Assembly: GCA_964607765.1 (NCBI GenBank)
Contig: CAZSNT010000110.1
Coordinates: 1 to 35,575, forward strand
Direction of reading: 5' to 3'
From: CAZSNT01 sp964607765
GTDB taxonomy: Bacteria > Verrucomicrobiota > Lentisphaeria > Oligosphaerales > JABHEG01
Length of the DNA stretch: 35,575 nucleotides
The notes beneath the pieces are model-generated. The model had not been told where the DNA came from, searched no databases, and worked only from the letters and a program-made list of their open reading frames with translations. Shown here piece by piece: positions 16,678-24,231 of the stretch; the first letter of the stretch is position 1; each line of letters starts with the position of its first letter. The position numbers and the translations under genes were made by a program.

Positions 16678-17373
16678 ATGACGGCAAGGCATGTGTTGAC
16701 GGTGTTGTTGGCGACCGTGTTGGGTGTATCGACGCTGTGGGCCCAGGATCAGGGCGGCGGCGGTCGTGGCGGCGGTCGTGGCGGCGGTCGTGGCGGCGGT
16801 CGTGGCGGCGGTCGTGGCGGTTTCGGTGGTGGTCCGGGCGGTTTCGGCGGCCAGCAGGGCGGTCGTGGCGGCATGATGATGATGGGCGGCCGTGGCGGTC
16901 CGGGCGGCGGTGGCCTGGGCGAGATGGACAAGAACGGCAACATGACCATTGAGGAAGATGAGCTCGACGCCGGGCTGCAGAAGATGAAGGAAGAGGCGGA
17001 AACGGCGTATGCTCTCATCCTGACGGGCCTGGACGTGGACGGCAACGGCAAACTCGACGAGGAGGAAGGCCAGGCTGTGGGCGAGATGCTGCGTGCGCTG
17101 CAGCGGGTTCAGCGCATGGACGAGAACAAGAACTGGAAGATTGACGACGAGGAGCTGGCGAAAGTCAAGGAGCAGTTGGGCCAGATTCGTACTCGCTACA
17201 ACGACATGCAGCTGAGGCGGTTCGATAAGGACGAGAACGGCACGATCAGCGAGCAGGAAGTGACTGAGGGGAAGAAAGAGATGGAAGCGCGGCGCGCGGA
17301 GTTTGAAAAGCGCATGCGTGAGCGGTTTGGCGCCAGGGAAGGCGGCGGCCAGCAGGGCGGCCCGCAGCAGTAA
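16678..17373 (+). CDS. Secreted Gly/Arg-rich protein with four EF-hands
   Basis: 231 residues, with an AAGGAGG SD 9 nt before the ATG. A signal peptide (MTARHVLTVLLATVLGVSTLWAQ) is followed by a Gly/Arg/Phe/Met-rich region (about 24-80) encoded partly by five exact copies of a 12-nt unit. Four EF-hand loops follow: DKNGNMTIEEDE (84-95), DVDGNGKLDEEE (119-130), DENKNWKIDDEE (148-159) and DKDENGTISEQE (183-194). All keep acidic or amide ligands at positions 1, 3, 5 and a Glu at 12, so calcium binding is likely. Between hands 1 and 2 lies a charged helix. Such EF-hand plus Gly-rich secreted proteins are frequent in PVC genomes; their role is not known. The gene is closed by an intrinsic terminator. 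Confidence 0.88.
   Translation: MTARHVLTVLLATVLGVSTLWAQDQGGGGRGGGRGGGRGGGRGGGRGGFGGGPGGFGGQQGGRGGMMMMGGRGGPGGGGLGEMDKNGNMTIEEDELDAGLQKMKEEAETAYALILTGLDVDGNGKLDEEEGQAVGEMLRALQRVQRMDENKNWKIDDEELAKVKEQLGQIRTRYNDMQLRRFDKDENGTISEQEVTEGKKEMEARRAEFEKRMRERFGAREGGGQQGGPQQ
16756..16815 (+). repeat. Five perfect tandem copies of a 12-nt unit
   Basis: GGCGGCGGTCGT repeated five times without a mismatch, encoding (Gly-Gly-Gly-Arg)5 in the EF-hand protein. The lack of synonymous drift suggests recent expansion by slippage, so the copy number may vary between strains. Confidence 0.9.
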
Positions 17374-17412
17374 GGGCAGAGCTTACGGGTTCAGGAAGAG
17401 CCTACGGATTGG

Positions 17413-17459
17413 GGCGCAGGGAAGCCGGTTCTCAATCGGCCTCTCTGCGCCTTTTCTTC
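17413..17459 (+). terminator. Intrinsic terminator after the EF-hand gene
   Basis: GGCGCAG (17413-17419) and the following bases pair with the segment ending CTGCGCC (17445-17451), giving a long stem with a few mismatches around a short CTC loop. TTTTCTT follows at 17452-17458. It lies between two convergent genes, and only the plus-strand side has a clear T-tract. Confidence 0.8.
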
Positions 17460-17512
17460 TGACCATTCACGAATCACCGCTCACTGCTCGCGGCTCTTCG
17501 GACAGGGCCGAG

Positions 17513-20500
17513 CTACTGGCCGCTCTCAATCGCTATGCGGAATCCGACGTTGGCTACGGGCTGGAACGTCTCGTAAGCTGTTCGGAACGAGGCGGTGGCA
17601 CGGTGCGGTCGATCGCGCCAGGATCCCCCGCGCACCGACTTGCGTTTGGTCAGGTCGAGGCCGTTGCGTCCGTCGTCCGCACGGTAGGGGTACGTCGCGG
17701 AATCTGACCGGGTCCACTCCGCCACGTTCCCGTGCATGTCAAACAGCCCCCACACGTTTGGTTTGCCGTTGCCGACGGCTGCGGTGTAGGTGCCGAAGTC
17801 GCGTACCGAGTGAGCCGCGGGCAGATTAGGGCCTGTTCGGGCGGCGCCGGCATCCGCCAGGTTTGCGGTGGTTGCGAAGTCCGCACCCGTGTCGCCGTAC
17901 CAGAACGGCGTGTACGCGCCGGCGCGACAAGCCCACTCCCATTGTGCTTCGGTCGGGAGCGTGACGCGCTCGCCCGTCCGTTGTGCGAGCCAGCGGCAGA
18001 AGCCCATTGCCTGTTGCCACGTAACGCGGATCACAGGCTGGTCCGGGCGGTTTGCCGGCACGCCGCGGACGCTGTGGTCCTTGCCCATGCGGTCGAAGTA
18101 GGCGCTGTCGTGGCTGGGGTCGAAGCGGGCGTACTGGGCATTGCTGATCTCGGTCGCACCGAGCCAGAACGGCTTGGCGATGCGCACTTCGCAGGGCGGC
18201 TGTTCATCCTCCGGCCCGTACTGGGAGCCCATCACGAACGTGCCCGCGGGCACAAAGGTGAGGCGCAACGCGACATCCCCGCCCAGATCGATCACGCGTT
18301 CACAGGGATTCGGTTGCCTGGTGCGCGAGCGGGAAGCGGGGGAGAGCGAGAAGTAGAACGCGTGGGCGCCGCGCAGATTGACGATCTTCAGAAGCAGCTC
18401 GTTCCGGCCCTCCTGAAGTGGCAGCTCGACCCTGTCCTGGTCGGGAGCCGCGCCGCGTGGCACGTTGTTGGCGTGTATCTTGTTGCCGTTGAGCCACACG
18501 ACGATCCCGTCATCGCTTCCCAGGAACGCAGGGACCGTTCTCGCGGTGTCGGCGGTGAGGGAACGGTAGCAGTAGGTCGCCGCATTGCCCGGTGCGCTGA
18601 GACTGAGCACTCTGCCGTCCGTCCAGTCCTGTTGCAGCTTCCACCGCTTCCCCCGCACGTCACGCTTCAGGTCGACTCTCTTCTCCGGTTCGAACACGAA
18701 CTCGAACGCGTCTTTGCCCTCCTGGCTCAGCGGCCCGAGCGTGTGCCACGGTCCGGCGTCCACGATCGGCTCGGGCTCAGGCGTGGCCTGGACGGTGCTC
18801 GCTGCGGCAGGTTGGAAGGCGCGCCACTGCAGTTCGGCCGCCTGTTGTGCGGTGAGAGGCCAGCCGGCAGGGCTGGGCGTGTGCGACGGGTATGCGGCGG
18901 TGAGACTGGGGCTTACCGGCGCTGCAGGCGCCTGGGTCGCGGCATTGGTCTCGAGCGTATCGTATTCGCGTTCGGGATCGACGGTGACGTTGGCGTAGCG
19001 CTTGGCCAGTTCCAGGCGGCGTCGGTCCTGGTCGTCGGCGGGCGCCCATTTGCCGCGGTACGGCGCGTTCAGGTCGATCCAGGTTGTGAGCCGTTCCCAG
19101 TCTTCGGGCGTGAGTTGCACCCCGTTGTGCCCCTTCTCGAGCAGTTGCACCAGTTCGCTGCTGGACGCGTGGTACTCCATCGGTCTGAGCATGTGGTAGT
19201 CGCCCTCCGGTCCCGGGCGGCGCACGTAGGCCTGCAGTGCCATGTAGGCCTTGTCCTTGCTGTAAGGGACCCGGCCGGGGGCGGGGCGGAAATCCGGAAT
19301 GGGCCTGCCGGCGCTGAGCCCGCCGCCGCCGTTGTGACACGAGAGGCAGTGTCTGTTGAGCACGGGTTGGATTTCGAAGCGGAACGCAAAGGGCCTTGCG
19401 GGCCCGTGCCAGGGCGTGATCTCCGACGGTTCCCGGCGTACGGCTGTCGGCGGTGCGGCCCCAGGCGGGACTTCATTCTGCGGCACGTGGCAGCCGATGC
19501 AGGACACGACTTCACCGGGCATGCCGACCATCCAGCTGCGCATCAACTGCAGGGCGCGGCCCTTGTCGTCGAGCGGTTGGATCGAGATGGGGGTGTTGGC
19601 CGGGATTCGGAAACACGCGGATCCGTCGGGCTCTACGGGAACCGTGCCGAGGATCCGCTTGATGTCCCAGCTGCTTTCCACCCCCACGCTGCGGTGCCCG
19701 CCCGTCTTCCTGTAGCAGTAGTGGTAGGCGAACAGCCGGAGGCGTTTGACTGTTCCGTAGGGGACCCCTCGGAGGCCTGGGCCGCGGTGGACGTCGGTCA
19801 GGAACACGACGGCGTCTTTACGGTTGAGCTGGACCTGATCCGGCACAACGGGCGGGATCCGGGTCGGGCGCAGCGGTATGGGTTCGAGCAGGGCGGCGCC
19901 TTCGACTTCCTTGACCAAGGTGATGTTATCGAAGACATCGACCAGGTAGATCCCCCAAAGCGCATCCGGGGCGCGTTTCATGGATACCAGGAAGTACTTG
20001 CCCGCGCCTCGGTCCGTGTCGGCCTCGGCGAGGGGATAGGGGTGGAGGAATTGCGGCCAGACTCCGTCGACCAAGCGGTCCTTGATGATCGGCTCCACAG
20101 GTTTGCCGCGGCCGGGGATTTCCTGCACAACACCATCGGCCTCGTGTCGGCCTCTGGCCGGGTCGAGGAGCAGCAGGCGTCCTGAGCGCGAGATGCCGTG
20201 ATGACCGCCGGCCACACCGATGACCTGGGTCGAGTGTCCCGGGATCGGGCGTGCGAAAAAGAACGCGTTCGGGAAGTAGGAGTTGCTGCCGTAATACTCC
20301 TTCTGATCCGTGCCGTCCGGGTTGCAGTGGAAGAGGATGCGCGTGAAGTAGTGAGCGGTGTCCGTATACTCCCAGCGCAGGTAGAGCAGGCGTCCGTTGT
20401 TGAGCACGGTCGGGCACCAGTCGCTGTCCTGTTCGAAGGTGAGCTGACGCAGTCTCCCCGTGTCGGGCTCGAGCAGGTAAAGGCAGGCCATGTACCTGCT

Positions 20501-22099
20501 GCCGTTCTCGCAGGGCAGCGCGGCGAACGGTGCGGTGGAGGTGGTCACTATCCGACCATCGGGCAGGTAGCAGGAATCGAAGAAGTCGATATCCTCCACG
20601 TCGTCCGGGGTGAGCTGTCTGACGTTGGCGCCGTCGCTGTTCATCTCGAACAGGTGCCAGCGTTCGTGCGAGCCGATGGACGAGAACATGATCCGGTCGC
20701 CGTTGAAGTGGACGTCCATTTCGGAGAGAATCGCTTCGCCTTCTGGTCTGTGAAGCGTATCCAGCTTGGCGGAACCGCGCAGGTCGGAGAGCTGTGCGAT
20801 CTCGTTGTCCCAGCCCCTGCGCCGCACGGACTCGAGCGTGTGTGAATTGAGCCTCGGCATGCCCAGTTGGCTGCTCATGGCACTGCGGGCGTGGGCTCCG
20901 AGCTCGCGCTTGAGCACCAGCAGGCGATCCAGATCCAGGAGCGGGTTGGCCAGCATCACGCGCCGGCGCCAGGCGAGGAACGCTTCGGCGTGAGGCAGCG
21001 CGTTGGCGTCGCCCGACTCCAGGTCGGCCTTCAGCTGCTCGAGCGCCGCCGCCCACTCATCGAGCTCGCCCAAGTGCCGCGGGCCGTCTGTGTAACGGTC
21101 CGGGAACGTCGTGGCAGTGTCCTTGATCGCCAGTTCCACGGCAGTCAGGTCGATCCGGGCGATCTGTGGCAGGGCGTCTTTGCAGGCAGCCGAAGCGTAG
21201 TACAGGGCGCGAACGCGGGCGAGGTCGTCCGGGGTCGCGGCCGTCTCGACCAGTTCCAGCGCCTGATCGCGGGCAGCGCCGGCGCAGTGAGACGCGTAAC
21301 GACGGGCAAGACGTGCCACCTCGCCTTCAGGCCAATCGCCTTTCCAGATGCCGTCCCGTCGTTCCCACCTGATCTGTGTGCCGCTCAGGGCATCGGGGAA
21401 GTCGGCGCACACCGGTGTCCAGAGGCCCTCACGCTTGGCAGCGGCCTCCTCGGCCGTGCCCACGACGGGCCAGGCGCTTCCCGCTACCCGTGCCTGTTTG
21501 CCTTTCGTCCCCTTTGGTACGCAGACCCACGCCTCCAGGGCCGCCGCGCCGGGCGGCGGCGTGAGTTGCGCCTCGCACCTGCCTTGCAGCGCAAACCCCG
21601 TGTTGAACGTCTCGCCACTTGCCTTCAGCGTCTGCCAACGCTTGTGCCCTGCCATGGCAAGGCGGCGTGTGCCGTATCGGGCTTTGCACTGCGCGCCCGT
21701 GACAGGCGCACGCGTGCCGTCCTTGAGGATCCACGCAGGCCGGTAGAAAAAGGTCTGAGCCTTGCCGTCACGCCTGTCGGGCACGGCACTCAGGTAAACC
21801 GTTCCGAGTCCGGCGACGGCACACTGGAACCTGGCCGGCGTGCCCTGGCTGGAGACCAACATGCCCGTCGGCTGCTGCAGAGATTCGCGACCGGCCGTCT
21901 CGGCTTTCTCGCGTTGCTGCAGGGCTTCCCGGGAAAGCCGCATGCTCTCCTGCCAGGTTCCAGCCCGGCGGTAATAGGGCGGGGCCGCGTGTGTCGGGCA
22001 GGGCGCGATGTGGCACACGGCAAGGCCCAAGCCGGAAAGCAAGCGCAGGGCAAGGCCCATTCGGCGGGCTCGGCTGGAGTCTGTGTGGGGATGTTGCAC
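17513..22099 (-). CDS. Secreted TolB-like/di-haem/FGE-like giant protein (HzsA-related)
   Basis: 1528 residues from a GTG at 22099, chosen because GGAGAAAGG lies 9 nt upstream and the N-terminus (RARR, then GLALRLLSGLGLAVCHIA) is a good signal peptide; the in-frame ATGs at 22342 and 22060 lack SDs or run into the divergent promoter. Residues about 456-735 are TolB/WD40-like (HLFEMNSDGANVRQLTPDD). Two c-type haem motifs follow, CIGCH (867-871) and CLSCH (918-922). The arrangement resembles the hydrazine-synthase-alpha-like domain of PVC proteins, but that is family resemblance and not evidence of hydrazine chemistry. Residues 1113-1256 look galactose-binding-like (FLGSDDGIVVWLNG). Residues 1266-1526 are a formylglycine-generating-enzyme fold (PAGTFVMGSQ, LPTEAQWEWACRAG, MHGNVAEWT). 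The closing RGGSW segment lacks the active-site cysteine pair. Confidence 0.87.
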   Translation of the reverse strand: MQHPHTDSSRARRMGLALRLLSGLGLAVCHIAPCPTHAAPPYYRRAGTWQESMRLSREALQQREKAETAGRESLQQPTGMLVSSQGTPARFQCAVAGLGTVYLSAVPDRRDGKAQTFFYRPAWILKDGTRAPVTGAQCKARYGTRRLAMAGHKRWQTLKASGETFNTGFALQGRCEAQLTPPPGAAALEAWVCVPKGTKGKQARVAGSAWPVVGTAEEAAAKREGLWTPVCADFPDALSGTQIRWERRDGIWKGDWPEGEVARLARRYASHCAGAARDQALELVETAATPDDLARVRALYYASAACKDALPQIARIDLTAVELAIKDTATTFPDRYTDGPRHLGELDEWAAALEQLKADLESGDANALPHAEAFLAWRRRVMLANPLLDLDRLLVLKRELGAHARSAMSSQLGMPRLNSHTLESVRRRGWDNEIAQLSDLRGSAKLDTLHRPEGEAILSEMDVHFNGDRIMFSSIGSHERWHLFEMNSDGANVRQLTPDDVEDIDFFDSCYLPDGRIVTTSTAPFAALPCENGSRYMACLYLLEPDTGRLRQLTFEQDSDWCPTVLNNGRLLYLRWEYTDTAHYFTRILFHCNPDGTDQKEYYGSNSYFPNAFFFARPIPGHSTQVIGVAGGHHGISRSGRLLLLDPARGRHEADGVVQEIPGRGKPVEPIIKDRLVDGVWPQFLHPYPLAEADTDRGAGKYFLVSMKRAPDALWGIYLVDVFDNITLVKEVEGAALLEPIPLRPTRIPPVVPDQVQLNRKDAVVFLTDVHRGPGLRGVPYGTVKRLRLFAYHYCYRKTGGHRSVGVESSWDIKRILGTVPVEPDGSACFRIPANTPISIQPLDDKGRALQLMRSWMVGMPGEVVSCIGCHVPQNEVPPGAAPPTAVRREPSEITPWHGPARPFAFRFEIQPVLNRHCLSCHNGGGGLSAGRPIPDFRPAPGRVPYSKDKAYMALQAYVRRPGPEGDYHMLRPMEYHASSSELVQLLEKGHNGVQLTPEDWERLTTWIDLNAPYRGKWAPADDQDRRRLELAKRYANVTVDPEREYDTLETNAATQAPAAPVSPSLTAAYPSHTPSPAGWPLTAQQAAELQWRAFQPAAASTVQATPEPEPIVDAGPWHTLGPLSQEGKDAFEFVFEPEKRVDLKRDVRGKRWKLQQDWTDGRVLSLSAPGNAATYCYRSLTADTARTVPAFLGSDDGIVVWLNGNKIHANNVPRGAAPDQDRVELPLQEGRNELLLKIVNLRGAHAFYFSLSPASRSRTRQPNPCERVIDLGGDVALRLTFVPAGTFVMGSQYGPEDEQPPCEVRIAKPFWLGATEISNAQYARFDPSHDSAYFDRMGKDHSVRGVPANRPDQPVIRVTWQQAMGFCRWLAQRTGERVTLPTEAQWEWACRAGAYTPFWYGDTGADFATTANLADAGAARTGPNLPAAHSVRDFGTYTAAVGNGKPNVWGLFDMHGNVAEWTRSDSATYPYRADDGRNGLDLTKRKSVRGGSWRDRPHRATASFRTAYETFQPVANVGFRIAIESGQ

Positions 22100-22145
22100 G
22101 CGGTTCGACCTTTCTCCGCTCTCATCACTGCCGAGAAAATCTGCG

Positions 22146-22174
22146 ATTATGCCGGACAGAACGTTTGATTTCAA
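22146..22174 (-). promoter_or_regulatory. Promoter for the di-haem/FGE-like gene
   Basis: On the minus strand TTGAAA (plus 22169-22174), a 17-nt spacer and CATAAT (plus 22146-22151). Its -35 box overlaps that of the divergent promoter for the DeoR gene by two bases, so the two promoters should compete or be co-regulated. Confidence 0.6.
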
Positions 22175-22183
22175 AAGCAAACG
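22162..22183. promoter_or_regulatory. Operator-like inverted repeat between divergent promoters
   Basis: CGTTTG (22162-22167) is the exact inverse of CAAACG (22178-22183), a 22-bp dyad. A nested TTTGA-TT-TCAAA lies inside it. It covers both -35 boxes, and the adjacent gene encodes a DeoR-type repressor, making autoregulation plus repression of the divergent gene the simplest reading. Confidence 0.55.
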
Positions 22184-22193
22184 GCAATACAAT
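22165..22193 (+). promoter_or_regulatory. Promoter for the DeoR-family regulator and catabolic run
   Basis: TTGATT (22165-22170), a 17-nt spacer and TACAAT (22188-22193). The predicted start near 22200 lies about 40 nt before the GTG at 22240. Confidence 0.65.
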
Positions 22194-22239
22194 AGGCCTA
22201 TGTTCGAAACAAAACAAAAACACAAACGAAAGAAAAAGT

Positions 22240-22995
22240 GTGAATCCGGGGTTGAGTGAGCGGCAGCGTGAGATACTGCGGATGTTGTCCGAGGACCGGA
22301 GTGTGTCGGTTCGGCGGATGAGTGAGGCGTTGGGGGTGTCAAGCGTTACGCTGCGCAGTGATTTGAACGGGCTGGCCGAGCAAGGCTTGATATTGCGTAC
22401 TCGCGGTGGTGCCATGCCGGCGTTTCACCCGCGCATATTGGAGCAGCGGAAGCGGAACGTTGCGGTGAAGCGGCGGATTGCGAAGCGTGCCGCAGCGTTG
22501 GTTGGGGACGGTGACAGCGTGATGATCGTTGCGGGGTCCACGGCGTCGTTTGTGGGGCAGTATCTGCTCGGCAAGACGGACGTGAAGGTGGTGACAAATT
22601 CTACGTTGCTCCTGCCGTATGCGCGCACGAATCCGGCGCTGCAGATGACGTTGACGGGCGGTGTTTTCGTGCCGTCTGCCGAGGCGATGGTGGGGCCGAA
22701 CACGCTTCGGACCCTCGGGCAGTTCCACGCGAAGACAGCGTTCCTGGGCACGGACGGTTTTTCGCTCAAGAGCGGGATCACGGCAGACGCGGTGGACGTT
22801 GCGGAAGTGGTAAGAGCGATGGCGGCGCAGGCTGATCGTGCCGTGCTGCTGGCCGACTCGTCGAAGTACGGGCGTGCGGGGTTCGCGCACATCATGGGGC
22901 TGGCCGAGATCGGCGTTTTGATCACGGACAACGGCCTGGAACACAGCATCCGGCGGGATTTGGAGGAGCACGGGATTGAGGTCGAATGCGTGTAG
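22240..22995 (+). CDS. DeoR-family transcriptional regulator
   Basis: 251 residues from a GTG at 22240, which gives the normal family length. The open frame continues upstream to 21991 but runs through the divergent promoters and the neighbouring gene. Only a weak purine-rich SD is present (GAAAGAAAAA). Residues 6-60 form the DeoR helix-turn-helix (ERQREILRMLSEDRSVSV, MSEALGVSSVTLRSDLNGL, ending LRTRGGAM). The C-terminal sensor domain has the DeoRC pattern: GDSVMIVAGSTASF, VVTNSTLL, LTGGVFVPSAEAMVGP and LLADSSKYGRAGF. DeoR regulators usually bind a phosphorylated sugar intermediate, which fits the kinase and aldolase downstream. It is the first gene of the plus-strand run; the next gene is 247 nt away across a repeat-rich spacer. 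Confidence 0.92.
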   Translation: MNPGLSERQREILRMLSEDRSVSVRRMSEALGVSSVTLRSDLNGLAEQGLILRTRGGAMPAFHPRILEQRKRNVAVKRRIAKRAAALVGDGDSVMIVAGSTASFVGQYLLGKTDVKVVTNSTLLLPYARTNPALQMTLTGGVFVPSAEAMVGPNTLRTLGQFHAKTAFLGTDGFSLKSGITADAVDVAEVVRAMAAQADRAVLLADSSKYGRAGFAHIMGLAEIGVLITDNGLEHSIRRDLEEHGIEVECV

Positions 22996-22997
22996 GG

Positions 22998-23193
22998 TTC
23001 GAGTGTTCAGTGTTCAGTGTTCAGTCAATGTCGTTGAGTTAAGGAGTTGGTCGCCATCCCGGAAGATTAGGGTGAAAGATTAGGGCAGAAGATTAGGGTC
23101 GGAACACCTTGATCTTTCGCCTTGATCTTTCGCCCTAATCTCCAAGGGACGCTAGATTCAATGACATTGGGTGTTCAGGATTCAGTGTTCAGG
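22998..23193 (+). repeat. Nested inverted-repeat element with 13-nt and 7-nt tandem repeats
   Basis: It starts right after the DeoR stop with GTTCAGT heptads (about 22998-23024). An outer stem, 23026-23040 with 23155-23169, pairs 15 of 15 positions, three as G-U. An inner stem, 23061-23098 with 23107-23143, is made of 13-nt units (GATTAGGGTGAAA, GATTAGGGCAGAA and so on) and their complements. It pairs with one bulge, six G-U and one true mismatch, around an 8-nt loop. A second heptad block (GTTCAG, ATTCAGT) lies at 23171-23193. In the plus-strand transcript this would fold into a very long hairpin between the regulator and the first enzyme gene. Confidence 0.85.
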
Positions 23194-23242
23194 GGATTGC
23201 CCAGTTTTTCAATCCCCAAATCACAGGGAACGGGAGTAGACG

Positions 23243-24022
23243 ATGGATTTTGCGGGACGGACGGTATTGGTGACCGGGGCAGCCGGGGCGATCGGCAAAG
23301 GTGTTGCCTTGGGTTTCGCCCAGGGCGGCGCGAGCGTTTTTCTGACTGATCTGTGCCAGGACGCGGTGGATGCTGCGGTGAGCGCGGTGGCTGCAGCGGG
23401 TCCAGCGTACGGGCTGGCGGGCGATGTGACCGATGAAGAGCAGGTGAAGGCCGTTGTGGCGGCTGCCTCGGAGAAACTCGGCGGCCGGATTGACGTGTTG
23501 GTGAACGTGGCAGGCATTGTGGCCCAGGGCAAGGTGGAAGAGATCGAGTTGGCGGACTGGGAGCGCGTGTACGCAGTCAATTGCCGGGGTACGTTCCTGT
23601 TCATCAAACACGTTGTGCCGATGATGAAAGCGCACGGTTACGGCAAGATCGTGAACTACTCCTCGAAGTCGGGCAAGACGGGGTCCGCCCTGATGAGCCA
23701 CTACTCGTCCGCGAAAGCGGCCGTCATCGGGCTGACGCAGGCGCTGGCCTTCGAGTTGGCCGACAGCGGCATCACGGTCAACTGTCTGTGTCCGGGCATC
23801 ACGGATCACACCGGCGTGTGGACGAATGTGTCCGCAGGCTATATCGACAACCTGAATCTGTCGCGTGACGACGTCATCGCCAAATTCACTGCGAAGATCC
23901 CGCTGAAGCGTCTTGCGAGCATCGACGATGTGGTGGCCGTCACGCTGTTTCTCTCATCGGCCGGATCGGATTACATGACGGGCCAGGCAATCAACGTGAC
24001 CGGTGGCCGGGAAATGCACTAG
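23243..24022 (+). CDS. Short-chain dehydrogenase/reductase (polyol dehydrogenase-like)
   Basis: 259 residues, a classical SDR, with GGGAG 6 nt before the ATG. The cofactor motif TGAAGAIG lies at 11-18, the NVAG strand at 88-91, catalytic Ser near 141, Tyr154 and Lys158 (HYSSAK), and the family C-terminal GQAINVTGG. An acidic residue after the second strand (FLTDL) favours NAD(H) over NADP(H). The sequence resembles sorbitol-6-phosphate, galactitol or related polyol dehydrogenases, without enough to name a substrate. Its stop is followed at once by the repeat-rich spacer before deoC. Confidence 0.92.
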   Translation: MDFAGRTVLVTGAAGAIGKGVALGFAQGGASVFLTDLCQDAVDAAVSAVAAAGPAYGLAGDVTDEEQVKAVVAAASEKLGGRIDVLVNVAGIVAQGKVEEIELADWERVYAVNCRGTFLFIKHVVPMMKAHGYGKIVNYSSKSGKTGSALMSHYSSAKAAVIGLTQALAFELADSGITVNCLCPGITDHTGVWTNVSAGYIDNLNLSRDDVIAKFTAKIPLKRLASIDDVVAVTLFLSSAGSDYMTGQAINVTGGREMH

Positions 24023-24023
24023 C

Positions 24024-24214
24024 GGATGCCGGATGCCGGATTCGGGATGACCGGTCTGGCACATGAGTCACTGAGTCAGTGAGTCACTGAGTCACCAAGG
24101 CGTTCGCGAATCGTGAGTCGCACGTTGCGAGTCGCCGGTCGAACAGCCGCGGCGCACAGCCGACAGCGCACAGCACGACACACAATGAGCAACGAATAAC
24201 GAACACCCGACACT
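24024..24214. repeat. Mosaic of period-7 and period-8 tandem repeats
   Basis: Three blocks fill the spacer between the SDR and DeoC genes. Block 1, 24024-24051: GGATGCC, GGATGCC, GGATTCG, GGATGAC (period 7). Block 2, 24065-24096: GAGTCACT, GAGTCAGT, GAGTCACT, GAGTCACC (period 8, containing the dyad CACTGA-G-TCAGTG). Block 3, about 24106-24214: some fifteen degenerate heptads such as GAGTCGC, GCGCACA, GCCGACA, GAGCAAC, GAATAAC, GAACACC. The repeats stop just before the DeoC SD (GAGGAG). Confidence 0.75.
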
Positions 24215-24231
24215 AGAGGAGTGAGACGACG

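Noticed and set aside
17732..20185. 817-codon open frame on the plus strand
   Set aside because: It is antisense to the di-haem/FGE-like gene, has no family signal, and is the usual by-product of GC-rich coding DNA. The same applies to the open frames at 8773-10359 (plus), 10076-11353 (minus), 6355-7452 (plus) and 143-1492 (minus).
22100..22342. Longer N-terminus for the di-haem/FGE-like protein starting at 22342
   Set aside because: It would run through the divergent promoters and into the DeoR coding region; the GTG at 22099 has an SD and a signal peptide.
22998..24214. CRISPR array
   Set aside because: Repeat periods are 7, 8 and 13 nt with no unique spacers of 25-40 nt, and no cas genes are present.
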